This document shows, one piece after another, positions 26,893 through 35,856 of a stretch of DNA of 64,000 bases. Within the stretch, counting starts at the first letter, position 1. Each line of letters starts with the position of its first letter. Source of the DNA: Caldilinea sp. CFX5 (GTDB lineage: Bacteria > Chloroflexota > Anaerolineae > Caldilineales > Caldilineaceae); the NCBI GenBank assembly GCA_021405325.1, contig QWII01000042.1, positions 88,984 through 152,983 on the forward strand, in the 5' to 3' direction. Under the pieces are notes generated by a model. It was not told where the DNA came from, made no database searches, and saw nothing but the letters and a program-made list of their open reading frames with translations. The position numbers were made by a program, and so were the translations under genes.

Positions 26893-28761
26893 TCATGCAA
26901 AAACCGGCTCTTGCACTTCCAGCCAGATATGACTCAGTTCGGCTTTGACATCATAACGGACTTCGCCTTTGTCAGGGGCGCGATGTTTGCGGGGTAGGTG
27001 GTCGGCGCCATTGCGGTGATTGCCATTTAATGCGCCTGCGCGAATAGGCGCATCTTCGTCGCCATTCATCGCCTGTGCGCTGTTGCGATCATGTTCGTGA
27101 ATGGCGTCTAGCGGTGAGCGTACTTGGGCGCCATTGGCGTGGCGGAGTGCGCGCTGGTACATCTCGGCAGCCATTGCTTCCAGCAGCGCCAGGTTATCCA
27201 GCAGCTTGGCTTTGAGCGCCATTTCGTCCAGCCCGGCTTCCAGTTCCAGGTGCAGATCATGGATAAAGCGCACATTGAAGTTGTTGAAAAAGGCCGGCGT
27301 CCATTCAATGTTCCTGGCATGATCCAGCAGCGCGTCCCAATCGCGGAAGAATTGCTGCATCCCCATGTTGAGCTTGTCAAAACGACTCAAGGCCGGGCGC
27401 ATCGCCTGCCAGAAAGCCAGATCGTGCGTTTTGTTGTGGAAGAAGATGAGCGAGTTGATCCCCCAGTAGATGGAGAAATCCCAGGCCACCTTGGCAATCA
27501 TCACCTGAGCATTGCCCATGAGCGGGTATTGATGCTCAAAGGTGCCGACATAGGAGTGGAAGGTGTCCAGGTAGATGCGGTTGTAGAGTTCGGCATCCTG
27601 CGTGATCGCTTCGCCGCGCAGATCCTTCAAGAACAGCGCTGTGATCATGGTGTTGCTAATACTGATAAAGTCGGTGCCGGGCGAATAGAAGGGATCGACA
27701 AAGACACCCGCTTCCCCGGTCAACGCCCACCGTTGCGGTGAGAAGACCCGCTGGCAATCGTGCGAATAGTGGCGCAGGGCGAGAAAATCCTGCAACTTAT
27801 CCTGGCGCGCTCTGACGGCAGCGGCGCATTGTGGTTCATACTTTTCCAACCAGGCCAGGGCGCGATCAAAGCGATTCATGTCGGCATGGGGATACAACTT
27901 CGATTCGGCCACAATGCCCACGCTGGTCGCGCCTGATTCCAGCGGAATCAGCCAGACCCAATAGCCACGGCCCATCAGGTGCGTCGTACTGAGCCGACGG
28001 GCGAAGCGGGGCGCACGCGCCTGCCAAAACGGATCATTAGACCAGTCAGCGGCATTGATTTCGTCATCAATGCGGAACCAGACCGAGCTGACATCATGGC
28101 TGCACGGTTTTTGCAAGCCAAGCTGCCGCTTGAGCAGACCGGCGCGCCCGCTGGCGTCTACCACCCACCGCCCGGCGACAACTCTCTCTTCGCCCTGGTG
28201 CTTGATCAGCACGCGATGCTCAAGATCAGTCAGCTCAACTTGCTTGACGCTCGCTCCATCCCAGACATCGACCCCACTCTTGCAGTTCTCTTCGTATAGG
28301 GCATTCTCAAGGCGCCCCCGGTCGATTTGATAAGTGGCGGTCGGTAAGATATTCTTGCTGCCCAGTTCGACGCGCCGGGTAATGTCGCGATTGTCACCCG
28401 CCGTGAAGAAGAAGCGCAGCCCCGCCTTGCGCAGATGTTGCGTCTCCAGATGCTCTTCCATGTTGACGACCCGGCGCAGATAGTAGGAACCAAGCTCCAC
28501 GGTCGATTCGCCCACTTTGTGTGCGCCTTCAGGCACCGGATGTTTGTTCTTCTCGATCACCAGAATCTTTGTTTCCGGACGGGCCAGCTTCACCTGACGC
28601 GCCAATGTGCCACCGGCCAACCCGCCGCCAAGAATGATGAGATCATAGTGCGCGCTGGGCGGTTGGGTCGGTTGACTCTGCTTTTGCTTGAGCAGTTGGG
28701 CCAGTTGCTCTCGTTTTTCCGGTGATAAGGCTTGAATACGTTGTGCCAGTTGCTTATCCAT
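26893..28761 (-). CDS. FAD-dependent halogenase-family protein with N-terminal docking-like helix
   Basis: This 622-residue protein has an FAD-binding GGGLAGGTLA near residues 45-54. It carries the flavin-halogenase hallmark WxWxIP as WVWLIP (268-273) and a Lys (112, RKAGLRFFF) aligning with the conserved halogenase lysine, after HKVGESTVELG. The start is ATG 28761 (GGAGA upstream); the longer frame to 28929 runs through a GGTT palindrome. The first 25 residues contain LSPEKREQLAQLLKQK, a motif like linkers and docking segments of NRPS proteins. An extra hydrophilic C-terminal tail ends IWLEVQEPVFA. Its close paralogue lies immediately upstream. Halogenation of the carrier-bound or released product is likely. 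Some relatives act as plain FAD oxidoreductases. Confidence 0.82.
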   Translation of the reverse strand: MDKQLAQRIQALSPEKREQLAQLLKQKQSQPTQPPSAHYDLIILGGGLAGGTLARQVKLARPETKILVIEKNKHPVPEGAHKVGESTVELGSYYLRRVVNMEEHLETQHLRKAGLRFFFTAGDNRDITRRVELGSKNILPTATYQIDRGRLENALYEENCKSGVDVWDGASVKQVELTDLEHRVLIKHQGEERVVAGRWVVDASGRAGLLKRQLGLQKPCSHDVSSVWFRIDDEINAADWSNDPFWQARAPRFARRLSTTHLMGRGYWVWLIPLESGATSVGIVAESKLYPHADMNRFDRALAWLEKYEPQCAAAVRARQDKLQDFLALRHYSHDCQRVFSPQRWALTGEAGVFVDPFYSPGTDFISISNTMITALFLKDLRGEAITQDAELYNRIYLDTFHSYVGTFEHQYPLMGNAQVMIAKVAWDFSIYWGINSLIFFHNKTHDLAFWQAMRPALSRFDKLNMGMQQFFRDWDALLDHARNIEWTPAFFNNFNVRFIHDLHLELEAGLDEMALKAKLLDNLALLEAMAAEMYQRALRHANGAQVRSPLDAIHEHDRNSAQAMNGDEDAPIRAGALNGNHRNGADHLPRKHRAPDKGEVRYDVKAELSHIWLEVQEPVFA

Positions 28762-28780
28762 ACAAATGTCTCCATGCTTA

Positions 28781-28847
28781 CGTTGGTTGGTTCGTTGGTT
28801 GGTTCGTTGGTTGAGCTTGTCGAAACCAACGAACCAACCAACCAACT
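28781..28847. repeat. GGTT palindrome with GAGCTTGTCGA core
   Basis: CGTTGGTTGGTTCGTTGGTT units pair with AACCAACGAACCAACCAACC, between the two halogenase-like genes. Confidence 0.85.
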
Positions 28848-30505
28848 TACACCAAAACGCCGACGCGATTAAAGTAGTGGGCGCCGGCTTTGTGGGGAAC
28901 CATGCCGCGTACTTTGCAGTCGTTGGCAATCGCTTCGAGCCAGGTCAGATTCTTGTGAAATTGCCCCTTAAGCGTTTCATCGTCGTGTTTAGCGTTTAAG
29001 CCAAAATAAAATTCTTCGAGGAAGGGGAAGCCCAGGATGTTAACAAAGTGATCGCGCTGCGGCTCCGGCGGCAGGGTGGCCCAGTGGCGGAAAAAATTTT
29101 GCATCTCCACATAGAGACCATTAAAGCGTTGCAAGGGTTCGCGCATGGATGAAGCCCAGGCCAGATCGTACAGTTTGTTGTCGTTGAAAAAGAGCAACGA
29201 CGTACCCCCCCAATAACAAGCCCAGTCCCAGGCGATCTTGGCGATCATCACCTGTGGGTTGCCCATCAGGCCATACTGACCCTCATAGGTCGCCATAAAG
29301 GACTTGAAGGTGTTGAGATAGCTGTGGTTATACAATTCGGTGCGCATCTCAATCGCCTCGCCCCGCAGCTCACGCATGATGAGGTCGGTGATCAAGCAGT
29401 TGCTGATGCTGATAAAGTCGGTGCCGGGCGAATAGAAGGGGTCGAGAAAGACGCCGGCTTCGCCGGACATGGCCCAGCGATCGCGGGAAAAGACGCGACG
29501 ACAGCCATGCGCATAGTGCTTCAGGGCATGAAAATCCTGGAGCAGATGTTGATGCTCTTCGACCACATCTGCACATTGCGGCTCGTGCCGGCGCAGCCAG
29601 TCGAGCGCACGTTCAAAACGATTCATCTCATGGTGCGGGTGGATCTTGGGGTCAGCGACAATGCCCACGCTGGTCGAACCACTGGCCAGCGGGATCAACC
29701 AGACCCAGTAGCCGCGCCCCATAAGGTGATTGGTGCCGAGCCAGCGCATATTAGACGGCACCCGCCCCAACCAACCGGCATCATCCGACCACTGGTCCAC
29801 ATCAATGCGCGTCCCAATGCGAAACCAGACGGCGCTGGCATCATGGGCGACGCTTTCGGACAAGTCGAGTTGGCGTTTGAGCAAGCTGGAACGCCCGGAG
29901 GCATCGATCACCCAGCGCGCAGCAATGGTCTCTTCGGCTTCGTGGCGGCGGATGGTTATCGTATGTTGCGCAGTGCCATCCACCGTAATTGCACGGACGT
30001 TGCAATCGTCCCAACACTCGATTTCTTGCTGCCGGTTTTCATCCCAGAGCAGATTCTCAAAGCGCCCCCGATCCAACTGGTGGCCGCGGATCGGCGGCAT
30101 GATGACGCCTCCTAACTCAACGCGGCGGGTGATATCGCGATTGCCCTCGGCTGGGAAATAGAAACGCAGCCCGGCTTTGAGGAGTTGGGTCTGTTCCAGT
30201 TGCTGTTTGAGATCCAGCACTTCGCGAAGATAATAAGAACCCAGTTCAACGGTTGATTCGCCAACCTTGAAAGCCGCTTCGGGCGCCGGGTGCTGATTCT
30301 TATCCATGACCAGAATGCTCAGATCGGCATGGGCGCGCTTTAGTTGACGGGCCAATGTCAAGCCGGCCAGTCCACCGCCTAAAATTGCCACATCCACTTG
30401 CTTGCGATACTGCCGATGACCGGCCCGCTTTTCCTGCAATCGTTTAGTAAGCTCCTCACGCTTTTCGGGTGGTAGCGATTTGATTCGTTGGATAATTGTA
30501 TGCAT
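28847..30505 (-). CDS. FAD-dependent halogenase-family protein (paralogue)
   Basis: This 552-residue protein is close in sequence to the downstream paralogue. It has an ILGGGLAGLTLARQ FAD loop (41-54), FKVGESTVELGSYYL, Lys110 in LLKAGLRFYF and WVWLIP starting at Trp267. The N-terminus is IQRIKSLPPEKREELTKRLQEK, again the PEKRE helix. AAGGTG lies just before the ATG. It lacks the long C-terminal tail of its partner, so the two may act on different sites or form a heteromeric pair. Function as halogenase is a family inference from the WxWxIP motif and conserved Lys; a reductase or oxygenase role cannot be excluded. Confidence 0.82.
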   Translation of the reverse strand: MHTIIQRIKSLPPEKREELTKRLQEKRAGHRQYRKQVDVAILGGGLAGLTLARQLKRAHADLSILVMDKNQHPAPEAAFKVGESTVELGSYYLREVLDLKQQLEQTQLLKAGLRFYFPAEGNRDITRRVELGGVIMPPIRGHQLDRGRFENLLWDENRQQEIECWDDCNVRAITVDGTAQHTITIRRHEAEETIAARWVIDASGRSSLLKRQLDLSESVAHDASAVWFRIGTRIDVDQWSDDAGWLGRVPSNMRWLGTNHLMGRGYWVWLIPLASGSTSVGIVADPKIHPHHEMNRFERALDWLRRHEPQCADVVEEHQHLLQDFHALKHYAHGCRRVFSRDRWAMSGEAGVFLDPFYSPGTDFISISNCLITDLIMRELRGEAIEMRTELYNHSYLNTFKSFMATYEGQYGLMGNPQVMIAKIAWDWACYWGGTSLLFFNDNKLYDLAWASSMREPLQRFNGLYVEMQNFFRHWATLPPEPQRDHFVNILGFPFLEEFYFGLNAKHDDETLKGQFHKNLTWLEAIANDCKVRGMVPHKAGAHYFNRVGVLV

Positions 30506-30572
30506 TTGTCACCTTAATTACGTTTACTTTACAAGATAAGAGCGCATGTTTCTGGTAGTTGATTAGTTAGTT

Positions 30573-30638
30573 GGTTGGTTGGGTAGTTGGTTCGTTGGTT
30601 TCGACAGGCTCAACCAACGAACCAACTACCCAACCAAC
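30573..30638. repeat. GGTT palindrome with TCGACAGGCTC core
   Basis: GTTGGTTGGGTAGTTGGTTC pairs with GAACCAACTACCCAACCAAC around TCGACAGGCTC, between the P-type ATPase and halogenase-like genes. Confidence 0.85.
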
Positions 30639-30642
30639 TCCC

Positions 30643-32733
30643 TCACTCTTGTTGTCGGGTTGGGAATAAGGCGTTGGTCAGACCGGCAACCAGACTGACG
30701 TTGTAGCAGATCATGGCGCTGAGAATTTGAAACTTTAAGAAAAAGATGCCGCCCAGGCAGAGCAAGCCGGGGCCAAAGGTGGTGAGATAGCCGATGCGTT
30801 GATTGGCGGCGAAGCGGTGGGCGAGGCCAAAAACGCTATCTACCTGCTGAATACTTTCGTCGGTCAAGATGATTTGGGCCGTGTCGGTGGCGGCGGTGGA
30901 GGCGCCGCGCAGCGAGATCGCGGTGTGGGCTTGTTTCAGCGCAATGGCGTCATTGATGCCATCGCCGATAAAACAGACAAAGCGTCCCTCGGCTTGGAGG
31001 CGGGCGACGAGATGGGCCTTCTCCTCCGGCAGCACTTCGGCAAAATAGTGGTCTATGCCCAGATCCAGTGCCAGCCGCCTGGTCGGCTCCTGGTGATCGC
31101 CGGAGATGATGTAGATGTCCAGGTTGCGCGCTTTCAACTGTTGGATGATCGCGCTGGCCTCCGGACGCAAGGTCGCCTGTAATTCAATCGCGCCATCCAA
31201 GCGGCCATTAACCGCCACATAGACAAAAGTACTACCTTGTGCATGGCCCAGCGCTTGCCGCGAACGCACCTCATCGGCCACAGGAATCCCTGTCAGCTCC
31301 ATAAACCGCAAACTGCCCACATGTACGGTTTGCTCACCGACGTTGACTTTGATGCCGTAGCCGATTTCATAACGTGCTTCCTCAATGGCCGGTAGGTGCA
31401 ACTGCTGTGCGTGCGCTGCCTGCAAAATCGCTTTAGCGATTGGGTGGCTCTGGCGCGCTTCGGCTGCTGCCGCCAGGGTAAGTAACTCTTCTGCTGTCCG
31501 TCCATGCCAGGTGTAGACTTGAGCGACATGCGGTTGCTCCAGCGTCAGGGTGCCGGTTTTGTCAAAGACAACCGTGTCGATCTGTTGGAGCAACTCCAAC
31601 GCCCGGCCATCTTTGATCAAAATGCCCTGATGGGCGGCCTGGGCCAAAAAGTTTAACATCCCCAGCGGCGAAACAACACGCAAAATTTCAGCATAGTTGG
31701 CGCCAATCACCGCTACGGCGCTGCTTGGGCCTAGTAGCGCCAGCGTCAGCGCGCTCAACCCCAGCGTCGGCAGCACGGAGCGATCCGAGATCGCTTCGCC
31801 TCTGGCCTGGATCGACGACTTGTAATCCGCCGTGCGCCGCAAAATTTCCCCAATCTGGGCCGCGACCGTATCGGCGCCGGTGCGCTCCACCTGAATGTAA
31901 ATCCGCCCTGCCAGCACGACCGTCCCGGCGTAGGCCGGATCGCCCGTCGCCTTTTCCACCGGGCGGCTTTCGCCGGAAAGCATATGTTGATCGACCGAGG
32001 CGAAGCCATCGCGAATCACGCCATCCACCGGAATCATATCACCGGCGCCGACAACAAGGATGTCGCCCACCGCCAGGTCGCCAAAGGGGGTCTCGACTTC
32101 GGCGCCGTTCAACAGGCGCCAGACGGTGCGGCTCTGTTCACCGACGATGGTGCGCAAGGTCTGTTCGGCATTATCTTCCGTCAGCGCCATCAGTTTATGG
32201 CCAGTATAATAAGTCAAACTGGCCAATGCACTGGCAAGATAGAGATGCGACGCCAGCGCACTTAGAATGACCGTCGCATCCAGGATCGAATGGCGCAGAC
32301 GCCGTTCTTCAACAAGGGCATCCCTGGCCTCGCGCATGACATCCACCGAGGCATAGAGCGTAAAAGGGACGCTCAATAGCCCCACCGGCGCATAGAGAAA
32401 CATACCCACCGCCGCCAGACTCAGCCCTGTGGCCGAAGCCAAGAGATTGCGGTTGATCGCTTCTTCTTCGGCGCTCACCGGGCGCGCGGTTGACTCGGTG
32501 GCGGCGTCTTCCTGCTGATCCCTGGCCGCCGTCGCAATTGCTTGCAGTTGTTGCTGGCGTACTTCGCCCCAATGCAATGATTGAACAAAGGTTTGGAGTG
32601 CGGTTGGCGGTTGTACAGCGCGCAGAGGCATACTTTCGCCCGCAGCCTGTCGTTCCACGCGGAGATAGCGATCAGCACGCCGCTTCCTGATTTGGTTTTG
32701 ATAGCTCTTGATGATCGAATCCGCTACTCTCAC
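30643..32733 (-). CDS. P-type (P1B-like) cation-transporting ATPase lacking the CPC motif
   Basis: This 696-residue protein has the actuator motif LSGES, phosphorylation site DKTGT (Asp391), SHPIAKA (P1B His-Pro), and GDGINDAIAL in the hinge. At the membrane position where heavy-metal pumps carry CPC it reads VVSPLGML, followed by the normal QGILIKDGRALE. No N-terminal metal-binding (HMA) domain is present, only a basic 95-residue extension. The final segment has the P1B-like ICYNVSLVAGL. The GTG start at 32733 has only a weak ribosome site. Its place between exporters and tailoring enzymes suggests a role in product export or self-protection, or supply of an ion. The substrate is unknown. 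Confidence 0.85.
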   Translation of the reverse strand: MRVADSIIKSYQNQIRKRRADRYLRVERQAAGESMPLRAVQPPTALQTFVQSLHWGEVRQQQLQAIATAARDQQEDAATESTARPVSAEEEAINRNLLASATGLSLAAVGMFLYAPVGLLSVPFTLYASVDVMREARDALVEERRLRHSILDATVILSALASHLYLASALASLTYYTGHKLMALTEDNAEQTLRTIVGEQSRTVWRLLNGAEVETPFGDLAVGDILVVGAGDMIPVDGVIRDGFASVDQHMLSGESRPVEKATGDPAYAGTVVLAGRIYIQVERTGADTVAAQIGEILRRTADYKSSIQARGEAISDRSVLPTLGLSALTLALLGPSSAVAVIGANYAEILRVVSPLGMLNFLAQAAHQGILIKDGRALELLQQIDTVVFDKTGTLTLEQPHVAQVYTWHGRTAEELLTLAAAAEARQSHPIAKAILQAAHAQQLHLPAIEEARYEIGYGIKVNVGEQTVHVGSLRFMELTGIPVADEVRSRQALGHAQGSTFVYVAVNGRLDGAIELQATLRPEASAIIQQLKARNLDIYIISGDHQEPTRRLALDLGIDHYFAEVLPEEKAHLVARLQAEGRFVCFIGDGINDAIALKQAHTAISLRGASTAATDTAQIILTDESIQQVDSVFGLAHRFAANQRIGYLTTFGPGLLCLGGIFFLKFQILSAMICYNVSLVAGLTNALFPTRQQE

Positions 32734-32779
32734 AATCGCCCAACCCTAAACTCAAGCGTCCCTACGGGACGAACGCATA

Positions 32780-32811
32780 TTACCCAACTAATCAACTAAC
32801 TAACCAACTGC
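32780..32811. repeat. Half-site of the GGTT repeat family
   Basis: ACCCAACTAATCAACTAACTAACCAACT-like sequence is present without its inverted partner, directly after the ABC exporter stop codon on the minus strand. Confidence 0.6.
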
Positions 32812-35553
32812 CTACGCGGCCTCGCGCACCTGCCCATTTTCCAACCACAAACGCCGCCAGGCTTCGTTGGCCCAGAGCTTTTCACGCACGGCGTCTTCGG
32901 CGTCCAGCAACGCTTTGTAGCGCGAGACCGGGCGGGCCAAAAGGGCGGCAGGCGTGTCATCTTCGATGATGCGACCATTTTCCACCACCAGCACCCGCTC
33001 AAAGCTCTGCGTCTGTCCCACGTCGTGGGTGACGCAAATAAGCGTTGCGGTGGGCCAATACTCACGCGCCCGTGTCAACAGGAGACGACGCTTTTCGCGA
33101 TCCAGACCACGGAAGGGTTCATCGAGAATCACCAGGCGGGCATCCTGCCGTTGCAACCCCCGGCCAAAACGGGTGCGCTGTCCTTCCCCGCCGGAGATCA
33201 AGCGCCCTTCGCCCCCCAGGCGTGTCTGCATCCCATCGGGGAGGCGTTCCAGCACCGAGCGTAAATCGGCCTGTTCAATAATCCAGTTCAAGGGCATTTG
33301 TCCGCCGCCATAGCGCAAGTTATAGAGAAACGAGCGGTTCCAGAGTTGGATCGTCGGATCGACCCAGGCCACTTCGTTGCGCAACTGTTGCAGTCGGGCA
33401 TAATCCAGCGATTCACCATCGAGCAAAACCTGCCCCGTCGCCGGGTAGTGCCAGCCCAAGAGCAGACCGACCAGGGTCGATTTACCGGCGCCCGACGGGC
33501 CGACAATGCCGATCTGGCTGCCGGCGGCAATGGTCAGATCGGTTTTCTGTAAAATGACCTGCTCCGCCGCTTCGACCTGCACCCCCTGCAAGACAATCTC
33601 GATACCATGCTGACGCGGTTTGGCTGCCTGCTCACCTTCTGCAGCAATAACTGTCGCTGCGGCGCCGTTGTCACCCTTTGGCGCCAGCGCTTCTTCCGTC
33701 GGCGCTTCGAGCAGTTGGAGGAAACGGGTCGCCTTCCACTGGTCGAAGAGATAGGAAATGGTCAAAAAGATCAGCGGCCCGCGCAATGATTCCAGGTTGA
33801 CCGACCAATAGGTCAGCAGCAACAGGTTGGCCGGGTCGCGATCACGCACGACATACAGGAAAATCACCAGCGCCGTCATGCCATAGGAGAGCGCCGTGCC
33901 GATTGTGTTAAACCACCACTCGCCCAGATAGACGTTGATGTTGCTCTGCACCCACTTACCCAGCAGCGCCTCATATTCGCGGCGGGTGGCCTGTTCGGCG
34001 CCGTGGGTGCGAATGGCGACCAGCCCTTGCATCGCGTCCAGGTAAAAGCGGCTGAGAAAACCCAGATAGATGCGGGTGCGTTGCGCCTCTGAGCCGATAT
34101 AGCCACTGATGTACATGGTGGCAAAGGGCAAAAGCAATTTAATAAAGGTGAGCAGCGCACTCAACCAATCCAGCAAAAAGAGACCGACCACCGTCATCAA
34201 AAACTGGACGGCAATATACACCAGTTCGCTGGCATAAAAGGGCAACTTACGCACCGCCCGCACCTGATGAATACGCTCGATCATGTCGCCGGCAGGAATC
34301 TGCTGAAAATACGAATTGCTCAGACGGGGAAGCTGCGCCAACACGGCCAGCCGCAGCCGCCCATCCAGCCGATGGCCCAGCTTTAAGATGGCGCTGTGAC
34401 TAACCCATTTCAACCCCATCAAGGTGAGCGTAAAAGCCAGCAAGAGCGCAATCGCCCACAAGCGCTCCTCCATGCTTTGTAGCCGTAAACTTAACTCAGC
34501 CAAGCTGCGGAAGAGAATCGCCTGAAAAAACATGCCGGCGCCGGCAAAGAGCATTGCCACGGCGATCAAGGCAGGGGAAAGCAAACCTTCCTCGCGCAAA
34601 TAGGTCAACACTGACTGTTTGGCCGGTTGCGCCGCGTCTGCCGTTGTGCCGGTCGCCTCGGCGGTTTCGCTTCCCGGCTCTGCGCTGGGGGCGCTCGACT
34701 CCTGGGCGGTGGCCGGCGCCGTCAGCCCGACAACCCGCAAGCCGACAATGCCATGTAAACGGGCCGGCGCCAACGCCAGCGGTGTCACACTGGTATCCGG
34801 CTGCACAACCCAGTTGACCGGCGCCAGGAGTTGACCCTGTTCGACCAACGTCTGTTCGGCTTGGGCAAAGGTGCGTTGCAGCACTTGCACCGCCGCTCGT
34901 CCCCGCCGTAAGGCGCCCTGTTCCACCATGCGCTCGACCGTGCGCAGGGCTGCATCGAAGACTGCCGGCCCATAGCCATGATCGGGGGCGTAGGCGGCTG
35001 TCAGCAGTGCATCAGCTTCGTTGGCGCCCGGTTGTAATGCCAGCACGCGCTCCCGCAGAAATTGGCGTGAGGTTGCCGTGGTGGAGAGGGCGCGCCACGC
35101 GTCAGCCGTGAGAAAAAGGTCTTCGCTCCCTAGTTCACTCAGCAGTTGGGTACGGCCCATCCATAAGCGCCCCAACTGCGGGTCCATGACCTGATAAAAG
35201 GGGCCAACGCGATTCCATACGACGGCCCAATGTGGCGGTTCTTCTGAAATCGGGCGCAGCAGTACAAGCACCGGCAAGGCATTGGTAAGCTGCAGGGCAT
35301 CGCCGGGTAACAGGGCTTGCTCGATTGTCAGGCCGCTGTGCTGGGCAATTTGCAGCAGTGTAGCAGGGGGAAGCAGCGTGTCATGTCCGGCAAACAGCGT
35401 TGCTAGCGCGGTGTCAGAAATGGACTGGCTATGACCCAGTAGCAATGCTTTTAGCACTGCCTGGTTTTCTGTGATCCCCGCCTCGGTGGTAATTTGCGGT
35501 ATAAAGAACAGCCGTTTGCCTGTTGCGCTAACCAACCAATCACCACCCTGCAT
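32812..35553 (-). CDS. ABC exporter with degenerate C39-peptidase-like domain (NHLM/bacteriocin-exporter type)
   Basis: The N-terminal 120 residues resemble a C39 peptidase-like domain: the usual QxxxxDCG is missing (ITENQAVLKALLLGH) while PHWAVVW and DPQLG remain. It is therefore a non-cleaving C39-like domain, as in HlyB-type exporters. A variable region is followed by about six membrane segments and an ATPase domain with GPSGAGKST, ISGGEGQR, LVILDEP and H-loop CVTHD. I place the start at ATG 35553. An open frame reaches TTG 35658, but that TTG is the -35 box of a good promoter. A HlyD-like gene and a second ABC gene lie upstream, as in NHLM peptide-export sets, yet no precursor peptide is seen, so the cargo may be the PKS-NRPS product. 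Confidence 0.85.
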   Translation of the reverse strand: MQGGDWLVSATGKRLFFIPQITTEAGITENQAVLKALLLGHSQSISDTALATLFAGHDTLLPPATLLQIAQHSGLTIEQALLPGDALQLTNALPVLVLLRPISEEPPHWAVVWNRVGPFYQVMDPQLGRLWMGRTQLLSELGSEDLFLTADAWRALSTTATSRQFLRERVLALQPGANEADALLTAAYAPDHGYGPAVFDAALRTVERMVEQGALRRGRAAVQVLQRTFAQAEQTLVEQGQLLAPVNWVVQPDTSVTPLALAPARLHGIVGLRVVGLTAPATAQESSAPSAEPGSETAEATGTTADAAQPAKQSVLTYLREEGLLSPALIAVAMLFAGAGMFFQAILFRSLAELSLRLQSMEERLWAIALLLAFTLTLMGLKWVSHSAILKLGHRLDGRLRLAVLAQLPRLSNSYFQQIPAGDMIERIHQVRAVRKLPFYASELVYIAVQFLMTVVGLFLLDWLSALLTFIKLLLPFATMYISGYIGSEAQRTRIYLGFLSRFYLDAMQGLVAIRTHGAEQATRREYEALLGKWVQSNINVYLGEWWFNTIGTALSYGMTALVIFLYVVRDRDPANLLLLTYWSVNLESLRGPLIFLTISYLFDQWKATRFLQLLEAPTEEALAPKGDNGAAATVIAAEGEQAAKPRQHGIEIVLQGVQVEAAEQVILQKTDLTIAAGSQIGIVGPSGAGKSTLVGLLLGWHYPATGQVLLDGESLDYARLQQLRNEVAWVDPTIQLWNRSFLYNLRYGGGQMPLNWIIEQADLRSVLERLPDGMQTRLGGEGRLISGGEGQRTRFGRGLQRQDARLVILDEPFRGLDREKRRLLLTRAREYWPTATLICVTHDVGQTQSFERVLVVENGRIIEDDTPAALLARPVSRYKALLDAEDAVREKLWANEAWRRLWLENGQVREAA

Positions 35554-35630
35554 TTCTGAACCGTATTTTGGTGAAAAGATTAAATTAATGAATTGTTGTT
35601 GTTTGGTAAGAAAAACACTGTTTGACGTAA

Positions 35631-35658
35631 AGTATAGAAGACTTTCTAGTATTGTCAA
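35631..35658 (-). promoter_or_regulatory. Predicted strong sigma-70 promoter for the ABC exporter/cluster
   Basis: On the minus strand consensus TTGACA (35658-35653) is followed after 16 nt by TATACT (35636-35631), about 80 nt upstream of the chosen ATG at 35553. It lies in an AT-rich gap and would drive the exporter and possibly the downstream biosynthetic genes. Confidence 0.7.
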
Positions 35659-35789
35659 GCTGGTCTGGGGTGAAAAAGCGTGACGAGATCGTGACGAAAT
35701 GGCTGTGCGGCTGTCCTGTGCTTATCTGCATCGGCATTATAGAACTAATGTGGTAAAGCAGGCGCAAAAATAGGTCAAATTACGTAGGG

Positions 35790-35848
35790 TTTGGGTTGGT
35801 CAGTTCGTTGGTTTCGACAAGCTCAACCAACGAACTGACCAACCCAAA
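35790..35848. repeat. GGTT palindrome, 24-bp perfect arms, TCGACAAGCTC core
   Basis: 35790-35813 and 35825-35848 are perfect inverted copies including GGGTTGGTCAGTTCGTTGG. It follows the HlyD-like gene and could also act as a transcript-end hairpin. Confidence 0.85.
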
Positions 35849-35856
35849 ATCATCAA

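Noticed and set aside
28762..28929. N-terminal extension of the halogenase-like protein to 28929
   Set aside because: It translates the GGTT palindrome (QRTNQRTNQR) and the end of the upstream gene; ATG 28761 has a ribosome site and matches the paralogue.
35554..35856. Possible RiPP precursor gene beside the C39-like exporter
   Set aside because: No short frame with a ribosome site and a GG-type leader was found; the gap holds a promoter and a palindrome.
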